From Manduca sexta (Eukaryota > Arthropoda > Insecta > Lepidoptera > Sphingidae), in assembly GCF_014839805.1 (NCBI RefSeq), contig NC_051142.1, positions 1,984,001 to 2,048,000 of the forward strand: a stretch of 64,000 bases of DNA. Reading direction: 5' to 3'. This document shows, piece by piece, positions 10,162 through 22,100 of the stretch (position 1 is its first letter; every line of letters begins with the position of its first letter). The translations under genes and the position numbers were made by a program. A model generated the notes under the pieces. It did not search any database, had not been told where the DNA came from, and worked only from the letters and a program-made list of their open reading frames with translations.

Positions 10162-11319
10162 GGAAGGAAGGAAGGAAGGAAGGAAGGAAGGAAGGAAGGA
10201 AGGAAGGAAGGAAGGAAGGAAGGAAGGAAGGAAGGAAGGAAGGAAGGAAGGAAGGAAGGAAGGAAGGAAGGAAAAGGAAGGAAAGGAAGGAAGGAAGGAA
10301 AAGGAAGGAAAAGGAAGGAAGGAAAGGAAGGAAAAGGAAGGAAGGAAAGGAAAGAAGGAAGAAGGAAAGGAAAGGAAGGAAGGAAGGAAGGAAGGAAGGA
10401 AAAGGAAGGAAGGAAGGAAGGAAGGAAGGAAGGAAGAAGGAAGAAGGAAGAAGGAAGGAAGGAAGGAAGGAAGGAAAGGAAGGAAAGGAAGGAAGGAAGG
10501 AAAGGAAGGAAGGAAGGAAGGAAGGAGAAGGAAGGAAGGAAGAAGAAGGAAGGAAGAAGGAAGAAGGAAGGAAGGAAGGAAAAGGAAGGAAAAGAAGAAG
10601 GAAGGAAGGAAGGAAGGAAGGAAGGAAGAAGAAGGAAGGAAGGAAGGAAGGAAGGAAGAAGGAAGGAAGGAAGAAGGAAGAGGAAGGAAGAAGGAAGGAA
10701 GAAGGAAGAGGAAAGGAAGGAAGGAAGGAAGAAGGAAGGAAGGAAGAGGAAGGAAGGAAAGGAAGGAAGAAGGAAGGAAGGAAGGAAGGAAGGAAGGAAG
10801 GAAGAAAGGAAAGGAAGGAAGAAGGAAGAAGGAAGAAGGAAGAAGGAAGAAGGAAGAAGGAAGAAGGAAGGAGGAAGAAGGAAGAAGGAAGGAAGGAGAG
10901 AAGGAAGGAAGGAAGGGAAAGGAAGGAAGAGGAAGGAAGGAAGAAAGGAAAGAAGGAAGGAAAAGGAAAGAAGGAAGGAAGGAAGGAAGGAAGGAAAGGA
11001 AGAAGGAAGGAAGGAAGGAAGGAAAGGAAGGAAGGAAGGAAGGAAGGAAGAGGAAAAGGAAGGAAGGAAGGAAGGAAAAGGAAGAGGAAGGAAGGAAGGA
11101 AGGAAGGAAGGAAGGAAGAGGAAAGGAAGGAAGGAAAAGGAAGGAAGGAAGGAAGAAGGAAGGAAGAAGAGGAAGGAAAAGGAAGGAAGGAAAGGAAGGA
11201 AGGAAGAAAGGGAGAAGGAAAGAGGAAGGAAGGAAAGAGGAAGGAAGGAAAGGAAGGAAAAGGAAAGGAAAAGAAGAGGAGAAGGAAAAGGGAAAGAAGG
11301 AAGAGGAAAAGGAGAAAGG
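10162..11319. repeat. GGAA/GAA polypurine satellite, 1.16 kb
   Basis: The first ~110 bp are perfect (GGAA)n. The rest mixes GGAA, GAA and GGAAA units. The whole + strand is purine only as far as I can read it, with no C or T between 10162 and 11319. A long frame across it is a by-product of composition, not a gene. Confidence 0.97.
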
Positions 11320-11479
11320 TTTAGAGTTTAGGTTTAGGTTTGGGGGTTTAGGTTAGGTTTAGGTTTAGGTTTAGAGTTTAGGTTTAGGTTTAGGTTTAGG
11401 TTTAGGTTTAGGTTTAGGTTTAAGGTTTAGGTTTAAGGTTTAGGTTTAGGTTTTAGGTTTAGGTTTGGGTTTAGGTTTA
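11320..11479. repeat. TTTAGG hexamer array
   Basis: About 160 bp of GGTTTA/TTTAGG units with variants (TTTAGAG, TTTGGG, one TTAGG pentamer-like unit) runs up to the gap. Insect telomeres are TTAGG pentamers, so this is telomere-like in look only. It abuts the purine satellite directly. Confidence 0.9.
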
Positions 11480-11979
11480 NNNNNNNNNNNNNNNNNNNNN
11501 NNNNNNNNNNNNNNNNNNNNNNNNNNNNNNNNNNNNNNNNNNNNNNNNNNNNNNNNNNNNNNNNNNNNNNNNNNNNNNNNNNNNNNNNNNNNNNNNNNNN
11601 NNNNNNNNNNNNNNNNNNNNNNNNNNNNNNNNNNNNNNNNNNNNNNNNNNNNNNNNNNNNNNNNNNNNNNNNNNNNNNNNNNNNNNNNNNNNNNNNNNNN
11701 NNNNNNNNNNNNNNNNNNNNNNNNNNNNNNNNNNNNNNNNNNNNNNNNNNNNNNNNNNNNNNNNNNNNNNNNNNNNNNNNNNNNNNNNNNNNNNNNNNNN
11801 NNNNNNNNNNNNNNNNNNNNNNNNNNNNNNNNNNNNNNNNNNNNNNNNNNNNNNNNNNNNNNNNNNNNNNNNNNNNNNNNNNNNNNNNNNNNNNNNNNNN
11901 NNNNNNNNNNNNNNNNNNNNNNNNNNNNNNNNNNNNNNNNNNNNNNNNNNNNNNNNNNNNNNNNNNNNNNNNNNNNNNN
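11480..11979. other. Assembly gap, 500 N
   Basis: Exactly 500 N, a conventional placeholder, so the true length and content are unknown. It sits at the end of two simple-sequence arrays. Confidence 0.99.
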
Positions 11980-14900
11980 TTTATACTACAAAAAGACATA
12001 TATGAAAGACCTGAAACAGTGCTCTAAGTTCTAACATACCCAGAATATAATCTCATTAGTAGGTACTACAGCATTAAGTCGTAGGGTTAGGGTATACTAC
12101 ACTAGTGCACCAGTAGGTTACAAACCCCTATTTTTCTGTCCAACATGGCGAAGATCATTTAATTTCAGTAGTATATCTAACACAATGTTATATTTCCTAC
12201 AACTAATTCTCCGCGGTCAATGCTTTTCATATTTGTCTGTTTCATTCATGCCTACAATTTTGAACTAACAATAAAAATATGGCCATAGTGAAAGTCGTCA
12301 AGGACCAGGGTCTATGCCCTGTACCGTACTCTCATCAGAGCATAAACGCTCTTATTACAATTGTGTTAGTCGCGTTATTCCCACAACAGAGCATGTTAAC
12401 ATAGCGTATTAGCAATGATTTGTGTAATTTGAAATATAATAGCTTTCTTTTGGTTTCATGGAAAGGTGACATAACGTCATACTCACAGGGCATTTGAATG
12501 CTTGGGAAAAAGCAAATCTCTAACCATTACAAAATTCTTCTAATTCCCCCTACTCTTCTCCTCTAACGTCATATTGTGTAGGTGTAACAAGTTTTTAGGC
12601 GTATTGCAGAAACATAGTGAATTGAATTGTGTGCTTAGATCTCCAGAATTATACCTTACTGAATTTAAATCAACTGACTGCTCGTCGGAACGATCCGACA
12701 GGCTTCTCATCAAATCCACAGTCCGTTCCTAAATCACCAAAACTATGTCATCGTACTTTACTGATACACTTGCTGACGATCAGTCAAAAGGACTCACGAG
12801 GCTTTTAATCATACACGATCTCTATAGGGTCAATATATCCACCAGTAGACCATTAGTCTAGAACTAGAACAGCCACGACCTGAACCCTTCACCGTAATTA
12901 CAGCCTACACACTGATGAGTTGAAGTTAACTGTGCCATTTGTGTATTCCGGTGTTTTTGCTCGCGATAGAAAGCACTTACGATGCCAAGTTCCGCGTCTC
13001 TTCCCTCTTACATCAGCTGACATTAGCTGTCCGCGCTGTTCATTCATAAAGTCTGCGATCATTAAGTTATGAGTTACATACTGATAAAATGTTTAGTTTC
13101 CTATCCTATAGCAAGAATGTGACTTGATTTTATGTTACGGAACGAGTAGTCCAAATGTTAGCCCACGAAAAACGTCGCGTCACTAACAATTGCGATAATT
13201 ATAATTACAGGCCTGTCTCATTGGTTGTATTTATTTAGAATGTCAATTGATTCGGAAACATCTTTGTCCACGATAAACAAGACTTCTGTACTAGTATAGT
13301 TATCAATGCATTTCCTTAAATAATATTAAAATATATATACAAAGCTTACCTAAAATGTTACAATGTTTACTGCATAATAAACTTACGTTAAATTTCATAG
13401 CAATCATGTTAAATTGATCACAATCAGACGACAATAAAATTTAATTTCCTTAAACTAAAATTGTTTCTAAACCTTCATTAACTTTCTCCACTCGTAATGT
13501 CCTATGCGGATATGAACCAGTAATAGTACAGTAATCTACTCATCAAACAACCCAACCGTGAAAACACACGGCATAATTTCAAAAGGACGTCCACAGATAG
13601 GTTACCTAAATAATATATAAAGAATATTTAACACCTACTTTAACCTTTTTCATATAAAATATGTCAAAACCATACATGAGCATTCTAAAAATACATGCTA
13701 GGACAGAAATATTTCTTCTTATCTACTCGAAAGTGAAATTCCCCAAAGCTGAGTAGGCTTGGCCGCTCGGTATCGTAAAATGTCCCGGGATTCGAAACAT
13801 ATTTGTTTTTGTTCATTTTCGGTGGCGCCTTCCGGCAAGGGTCAGTGATCCCTCGACAAATATTAAATAGACTCACATTCCTTAAACTTTTCTTATTATA
13901 TTTTATGTCCAATGTGGGCAATACAAGAACAAACAATTTTTTATAGCTATATTGGGGTTTTATTATTTAACTTAGCTTGTAACAAAGGTCAAGTTTTTTT
14001 ATAGCAGATAAAAGACACACCACTGTGGATTTGTGACATTAATATTAAATACTTTAATGGTCATTAAGGAAAAGCTATCAGAAAGCCACTGCACATTTAA
14101 TCTTATCTAACCAGGGACTCAAATTCCGCGGCTATCGACCTACGCACTAAACCACCTGTATATGAATATGATAACATATCAGATATGGTGTGGAGTCCGC
14201 GTCGTCCGCTGTACGCACGAGCGGAGAAAGTGCGTCCCAGCGGCAGCGCTGCGCTTGCGCAACACGCTCGCCGCTTGTTATGACGACTTGCGGCGCAAGC
14301 CATAGACTATATGTCCGAATGTTATATTAATTTTCTTTGGCCTTCGGGGAACTTGTTTTAATAAATTCGCCATAGTAACTAATCAATACAGGAAACATTA
14401 AAACATTTCTTTAAATTTGCTGTATATCAATATTATCAATATAATAATTACCTATATAATTCGTGTTACGTCGTTATAGGCCTAACATTACCTTGCTCGT
14501 GTTCTATTAAATAGTTGCTTGTAAGTCCCAGTGACCTAATAATGATCAATCAAAGGCGGTAAAACGTTTACCACTTTTCTGATTCCTAGTTAACAACGAC
14601 CACTTCAAACACAGGACTTTGGAAACAACAAATAAAATCAAAACCAATCGCTTACACCTCGCACCGCATACCATGTCTATGTGGTTGGGTCTTAATGCCA
14701 GCTGGTCGCCCCCTATGGCGTGCTAGCGAAATGATACTCTCACGCTTGGCACATTAATGCGACGTAATGAATATTTATTAGCTAATCATTATATTAAAGA
14801 AACGTTGCAAAAATATATTTCGGATTTACAATCCTATGAATAGAGAAATCAGAGTGGCCATGCCTAAAAAAGAAAGCAACGAAGTTCAAAAATAAGATAT

Positions 14901-15311
14901 TACTTTATACCTCACGAAGTTTGCAAGATAAATTATTATAATGATACTTGTTTTATAAAGTTTTTAGGTTTTCATTTGGAAAAACTAACTTCCAAAAGTA
15001 GTCTGCTTCTGAATGAATGAAAAGCATAATAATAAACAGATTGTCAAATAAATAGTATAATTTGATTGTTATGATGCGATAGGGGACACGTAGCGTGTTG
15101 CGTCACCGACGGGCACATTAAATAACCAGCACGCGCCACTCTTGACCCACCTGAGCCATTGGGACATGATTAGCACACTTCCACCGCGGACGCATTCGTG
15201 CATTAGGAAGTGATTTCCGTGGGCAACAGGTTAGTGGACAATATATCAATTAGTAAACATTATTCACTAAGTCATTGATATTACGTTAGAATTATAATAT
15301 GTATATTGGGT

Positions 15312-15430
15312 TTCAAAGAAGCCGGCATAATTGTGTCGACTACCGAGGGGTAATTATGTCTTGTCAGTCGACACTTTCTCTCTGTATCCTTATCATCAGG
15401 TGAAGTGAGGTCCTTTGCTGTGCCTGAATA
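15312..15430. repeat. Dispersed repeat relic, pair with 22494-22600
   Basis: GAAGCCGGCATAATTGTGTC here is matched by GAAGCCGGCACAATTGTATC at about 22491. Both are followed, 65-75 bp later, by an ATCAGGTG or ATCAAGTG motif typical of lepidopteran SINE/LINE tails. Confidence 0.5.
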
Positions 15431-16509
15431 TAAAACATCATTGTATTCATAAAGCCTTTTACAGAGCGACATAATCTGAGGTTTTCTTTATGTTTCATTA
15501 ATATATACTTCGCAGCAACTTTCTTATATTGGCATGCATTATATTATTATTATTTTATCTAGGTGTCAGAATAAAAATGAGCTTTCTTTGAGAGATAAAA
15601 TGATAATTTCTTGTTCAAGTTTTGAACGTGATATTAACAGCGTATTTACGAAAAAAAACTATATTTCGAAATCATAGTAAACACATCATTTGTGCTAGAT
15701 GCGTGTCCTTACGCGTTTAGAAATATACTTCCTTCTTTCGTGTAAATTGTACAAATCTGTAAATAAGTGCATTTCACAAGTGCATATTGCAATCCCGTGC
15801 GGATTCGCATACGGCGCAGCCGCGGATCGTGAGACTTGCGCAGACGCACGGGTAATGACCGTTGCGTAACACGCGTTTATGATTTGCATCTACTTGTCTT
15901 TCCTTAAAAGGTTAAGAGATTGTAAAATAACATTAGGGTTAAAATTTAATTAACCACATAATATTATAAGACACTGTTTAAATTTTTGGAGGTCAAAACA
16001 ATCCCTTTCTTCCCTGTTTCTTAATCCTTTAAATCCGGCAATGCATCAGAATATTTAGTGTTTCTGGTATTATAATATATGCGGTAAATATAATTAAACA
16101 ACATGTCTCGATCCACTCATTCTTTTGCTACAAAAAATAGGTAACTTATCGATCGACATCTTTAAGATTTCGACTAATAAAAACTTAGGATGATGCGAAG
16201 CGACTCGTAAACAACGGTAACAAAAACACTGAATTATGAAGTATGAATTTTTAAAAATGATTTTTAATTTAACGAGAGTTATTGTAACTTGACCTCATAA
16301 ATATCGAAGCGAACAAGGTTGCCCACTCACAAGCGAAGGCCTTTGGGAATTTAAAACGTTCCCTTAATAGATTATTGAACTCTCAGTAAACCTTGTCAGA
16401 TTCAGTGTACACTGTACACATCATACTGAAGCCATCTTCGATAATATAAAAGCGTGATATTTTTAACCGTGGCCTAAAATTACACTTTTAAATTTAAGAT
16501 GATATTTGA

Positions 16510-16740
16510 TGGCCTCAGTGGTGCAACGTGCAATAAAGTGAAACTAGAGGTCACGTGTTCGATTTAAACAGAGATAAATAATCTATGGCCAACTAACACT
16601 TATTTTGGGTCTCTGTGTTGTTGCAAATTTCTATGTAGTTATGACATAAGACACTTACAATTGTGTGTAAAAATTGTCTTGTGTAAATAATCGCTGAAAG
16701 CTCTGCGATTCTTGGTTAAACTAATTCATCGGTAGTCTAG
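16510..16740 (+). repeat. tRNA-like SINE relic
   Basis: GGCCTCAGTGGTGCAACGTG followed at tRNA-like distance by AGGTCACGTGTTCGA, a decayed box B, suggests a tRNA-derived SINE or LINE tail. A similar box B context occurs at 57005-57110. Diverged, with no functional tRNA fold evident. Confidence 0.35.
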
Positions 16741-19195
16741 GGCTAAAGGGGTCGGAAAGAGTAACCGATTGTAGCCGCTGGAACCAGCAAAGCAACTTAC
16801 CTACCAAAAAGTTAAAATTGCCCAGGCCTCGCATCGGTTAAGGGTGATACTGCACTTATTGCATTTCTATTTTAATTTCGTCTCTCTCTGAACAAAATCA
16901 CAAAGTATTCTCGTTTTCAATTATTATATAACTTGATTACTTACTAATCGTGGAACTTTGTGTAGGTATAGAAATATTTATAGACGGAAATGCAATTTTA
17001 TATGATATTACGTCATTTCTGTTTGCGGTGACAGGCCTCAGGTTATTTTCGAACTCTTACTGAATATCAACCTTCGTTTTATTCCGTTCGAAATGCACCT
17101 AAAAAGTTAACTTCAATATACCTCTGTTTTAACAACTCCTTAACATTTTAATATTAAAACTTATTTATTATGTACAATCCTTATTATTATATGTACGTAT
17201 TCGTTATTTTATTAGTTTAACGTATTTTACCGTTTTTATTTACACGCATTCATGTCCATTCGATACAAATATATTTGAAACAAGGAGCGTCTATATTCGA
17301 TTAACTTTTAAATAACTAAATATTATAATTACTTTTTTCTTAAAATAAATATTATGAAAAATCACATTTTCAATACCTAATTATGTGAAATCAAATAACC
17401 CTCATAAGGCAATTGTGGTAGAAACATCACAATACATAAAATAGGGCTAGTGATACTTAAGGTGTTCTTTCTAAGTTCTCTATAAACACCACGAACGCTG
17501 CTAAACACCTAATAAATAATAATAATCGGTTAGTAAGGCAGGTGTAAAGGCCCAGTCACGAGTGGCCACTGCGCTGCATTACAAAGGGCTGTACACAGAA
17601 CGGTACCGACCGGCTAACTGAGTCAAGGTAACGCGGGTCAATGAACCACAATCAAATCGCTTTTTATACATATTTGTAATATGAAATTAATGTTAGTAGC
17701 TGTATTACTTATTCAAGCCAAGAGCAGCTAGCCGCTAGATAGTAACCGCCAGAACTGCTCACACACGGTACTTTAATTACAAAGCACTAAATGTCATTTT
17801 ACTACACTCCTCACCCTTAAGAGACAACTCTTATAAAGCGCAATGACTACGCGCTTCAAACAAAAACACGATAGCAATTCCACCCTATTCTTGGCCAATA
17901 CAATCATATACAGACACACGATCGTCTGCCTTCGTACCATTTTTTTACATGTCATACGTTTATTAGCCTCACAAGGGTCGGCTTATACAAACACACAAGA
18001 TTTGGGTGAGCGCTTTAGGCGCTCGCAACCCTTTAAAATTAACATACTGAGAACAAACCACGGGTTCCGAACCTCGGCTGAGCACGGCCACCGGAAGGTA
18101 ATGAGACATCAACGATTACAAGCTTCGTACCAAAAATATTTTTGTACTGCGAATTCATTGTATATTGGATATTTAGTGATGCACTGCACGTTTTAAAATG
18201 CATTTCGTATGCATCTTGACAAGATCAACATCTCGTTCGCGACAGTGATATTCAGATTTGATAATCCGCTGAATTTGTTTTATCAGTTTCGCGGAAATAT
18301 TTCGTATTTTTTTACATGTTTTTTTTATTTCCTCCATTCACTTATTATTTACGTAAAACCATTCAATAATGTTAAGAAAATTACCAGAAATAATATGACT
18401 CTTAATTTAATCACTAATTGTGTCCGTTTAAATTGTATGTTAAGCCAACGACTGTAGGATAGTTGTATGCAGTCACAATTTAGTTAGTTTCGTCTAGTGC
18501 ACAATATAATAAATTCATTATAATTAGGTTGATTGATTATAATTTATTATGTTCTTCCGCAGATTACTTATTTCGAAACAACCTACCTCTTTATAATCAG
18601 TGTAAATATTATAATGTTAAAATTTTCAATTGAATGTACTACGCGTAATTACATGCTCCTCTTTAATTCCTACGTCACATTGCTTATTTTGAGACATTTC
18701 GTTGATAAATCACCGAAGTCTACGTCCAGCCATGACATTATTACTTTAATGTATTTTCACGCGTCGAAAAATGCTGCAATCAATAATTCCCATTATAAAC
18801 ACTTATTAAAGGGAACCACGTTTCCGTACAAAGGAGCAGGAAGTCTCTATTAGGTCGTTATTTTAACCGATTTAAGGCATTCATGATAAGTCATATTTGA
18901 TTTATGAACGGTAAAATTTTGATGATATTCTTGCAGGTGAATGGCCGGGATGAATGAAAACCTTGGCTGAATACCTACCTATATCTTTTCTTTATTGCCT
19001 TTGTTGATTCAATTTAATTTTTTTTTTTTTTTTAAAGAGGCGAGGACCTCTTTGCTTCAATACAAATTTATAAAACAACCATGTAATTAAATAAAAGAAA
19101 ATGTTAATCTATGTTTATACCTCTTATGTTCATACCCCTAGACTTCAATAAACTTAAAAAGATTTATTCGTATTAACATAACTATTGTTCCACAG

Positions 19196-22100
19196 TGGAG
19201 GACGCGAGTGGCCGCTACACGTCAATGTTCTACTGGGGCAACAACTACTGGACCGGCTCCGCGGAGCTCTGCCAGATCCTTAACGAACAACACACACCAT
19301 TAAAGAACCGAAACAGTAAGTTATTGAATTTAACCATCCGACATAATTATACCTTAAAAGCACAAATAAAAAGTTCAGACACCCTGCCCCAATAGTTAGG
19401 TAAAACTAAATATATTGCACGCAAACTCTCCCGAGCACATATCTCATTAGTGATGGAAAGAGCCTATCGCCGTTTCGACCTGAAAATTATTTCAAAAGCT
19501 CACTGTTGACAATCTAAGTACCCATACTTTTACTAGATTATTGAGGTGGCAATCCAAATGGCTGCACATAATTCCTTCCCATGATGACTGTAATAGAAAT
19601 TAAGATCTTTGCCTTCGACATTAATACACACATCATATAGGACTCTTGTTTTCTATCTGGAAGTCATAACTAGAGCCTTATAATTTACTAGCAAACTACC
19701 CTGGTCCAAACACCAAGACATATACTTAAATACCATTTATAAAACTCGTATTATATGCAATGGTTTTGTAAGCGAATGCCTGTTATGCTCGCGATACGAG
19801 GCGACGCGAGTCGCGACGCATGCTCTGTTTATTCAGACCACCTTCTAATCTCAAGGTTTAAAGTGTCAGTTAATGCTAAACCCAATTATTTTAATAATTA
19901 CTGTATAATTTTAAATAATTCTGAAGTTGAATAATGCCACTTTTGCCTCTAAATATGTATTCTACAACGCCTCTTGTCATCATATTTTAATTTTCTTTCT
20001 TTTCTAGTGCAAAAACATTGTTTATTATTTTGACACGAAAAAATTACCCTGCAGTTCATAGTAAGTGATATGGACTCCAAATATAATGTCGGTCAACGAA
20101 ACTACTTGAATTTCATCATTACAGACACAGCACTAAGAACATAGAGTGGACATAATTTTGCCATTTGTTTTTCATGTAAGTGATTAACGCTTGCTTAATG
20201 TTTGCGCGTTTGTAACGCGTCCAACATCACTCGAAAATGTATTTCGCCTCAATTTTAACTAAGTCGTCGTATTCAGTAGCATGAGAATGTAAAATAAAAT
20301 ATTATTTTAAACGTACAGTCATTTATCTAACACGCATTGTCTGGGACATAGTATCTCCTCTGACAGCCATTCTAAGATTGACGTTAGCCAAGCGGCCGTT
20401 CGTAAAAACTAAGAAAAATCTTATGTGCAACATACTTGAAAAAGTGTGTTACGTCGAGCCCTCATTGAAGTAGGGAATAAAGCAGATGGAATAGGAAGAT
20501 GTAGTGTATGTTTCGTCTACTGAATGTGTAGATTAGACCAGGTTGATACACAGACCAATTTACATTTGTAACTAATTATTATATTTAAGAAAATACAGTG
20601 TGTTTATACTAAATCCCTTTGGTAATATAATTAGTGTATAACTCATGTTAAGTGTCAAACATAATAATACTTAGTACACCAAAATTCGTGACAGAAATTA
20701 CTTTACAAGTTAGGATTAGAATCTTTAGTAGATATTAGAATACCAAAGAAATTATAAGGTTATTGAAATTTTTAAAGCAACCTATAATTTTATGCCTAGA
20801 TTTTATGCCGTAGATACGATTCAATGCCTTACGTAAAATTCTTTTTTTTTTCCGGAAAAAAATCGCGTTATCTCTGCCACTACATAGTGGGTGAGTGGAA
20901 CAGTTATGTTGGTTTTACCGGTCTTACGGATCAATTACGACACTACGAAGTATAGTATCATTCGAGCGAGCACTGAACCAAGTCCCTATCCCTATATGCC
21001 CTACACGGGTAAACTAACCAAAACTCACGATGATCTTCATCGGCGCATACGGGGCGGCCCCGGGGTATCTCATTGCACTCAGAACTGGAACCTTCTCTTA
21101 GGTATATTACCCTGAGATAATGAGTACTCTTTACAGTATATTGCTATATCATATTTTTACCTAACTACGGGGAAACGAGGAAGGGTATTATGAAGACTAA
21201 CATAAAAAAATTGTTAAGGAGACCGATTCGTCGCATCATTGTTTTGAGTAAAAACACTAACTAAATAGCTAAACTATAGGCTATACATCAATCGCTGTTA
21301 AGTTGCCTAAGCGAAATAAACATTTATTTAAGTTTTTCGATGCCATAATCTCGTAAGAATTTTATATTATGTGCTTTTAATCCGTAATCACTTTGGATAA
21401 GGAAGGAACAAATCATATTTAGTCAGTACTAAATATGATTTATTCCTTCCTACTTATTTCATCAGCGATTCATTCGACATTGTTAGCTACTACCAATGTG
21501 TCCTCGTCTACTGATACAGTCGCATATTTACTTCCACCCCCTTATCATTCCGTGACTGCTTTCAATAATTTCGCCATCGTTACAATTTGGTGCAACTATT
21601 CGCAATTTAGTTGCAAGAGTAATTTTAATATGAAGTAACGTATCTCACTGATGTAGTGGGCTTCAAACCTGGTGAGATGGAGAATTCTATTTCGAAGCGA
21701 AACTTGCTTGTCCGTCGAAGTTAGGATAGTGTTCAATAGGATTTACTTTTAGACAGATTACCTTTACAATATTTCTTATTCATCACTAATTATTGTAACG
21801 ATACAAGAGGCAGGAGTTACGATGCTTTCTACAATAATTAACGCTAACGTTATGTATGAGTATCACATATCCTAGCGATAGACTTACCGTAAAGATATGT
21901 CTTTTCTCTTATCTGGTCTTCTGTTCGTCCAAGGCCCAAGGTCGGTTGAACGATATATGCAATTTTATCAAAAGTGGCCGCAATAGACTCTATAATAATG
22001 TCGCACGAATGTGAATCCTAAAGGAATTTTACCGGCCGGCCATTATAGCCTGACCACTTTAGTTTATCGTATACACAAGTCTATCATAATCTTAGGCTCG

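Larger units (their letters stand above)
11980..19195. other. Non-genic stretch upstream of the first NRF-6-like gene
   Basis: No supported coding exon. GC-rich islets at about 14190-14300 and 15780-15855 (the second ending CACGGGTAATG, donor-like) could be untranslated first exons or promoters. Repeat relics lie at about 15312-15430 and 16510-16740. An exon for the signal peptide of the NRF-6-like gene should lie in this region, in the gap or further upstream, but I could not find it. Confidence 0.5.

Noticed and set aside
10118..11356. Long Lys/Glu/Gly-Arg open frame
   Set aside because: It is the translation of the purine satellite; absence of stops follows from the absence of T on the + strand.
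11320..11479. True telomere
   Set aside because: The unit is TTTAGG rather than TTAGG, the tract is internal to the window and genes continue on the other side.
11433..12034. Open frames spanning the gap
   Set aside because: They read through N and carry no information.
17843..18853. Three + strand frames of 82-117 codons
   Set aside because: AT-rich with no domain, splice or codon signal; look accidental.
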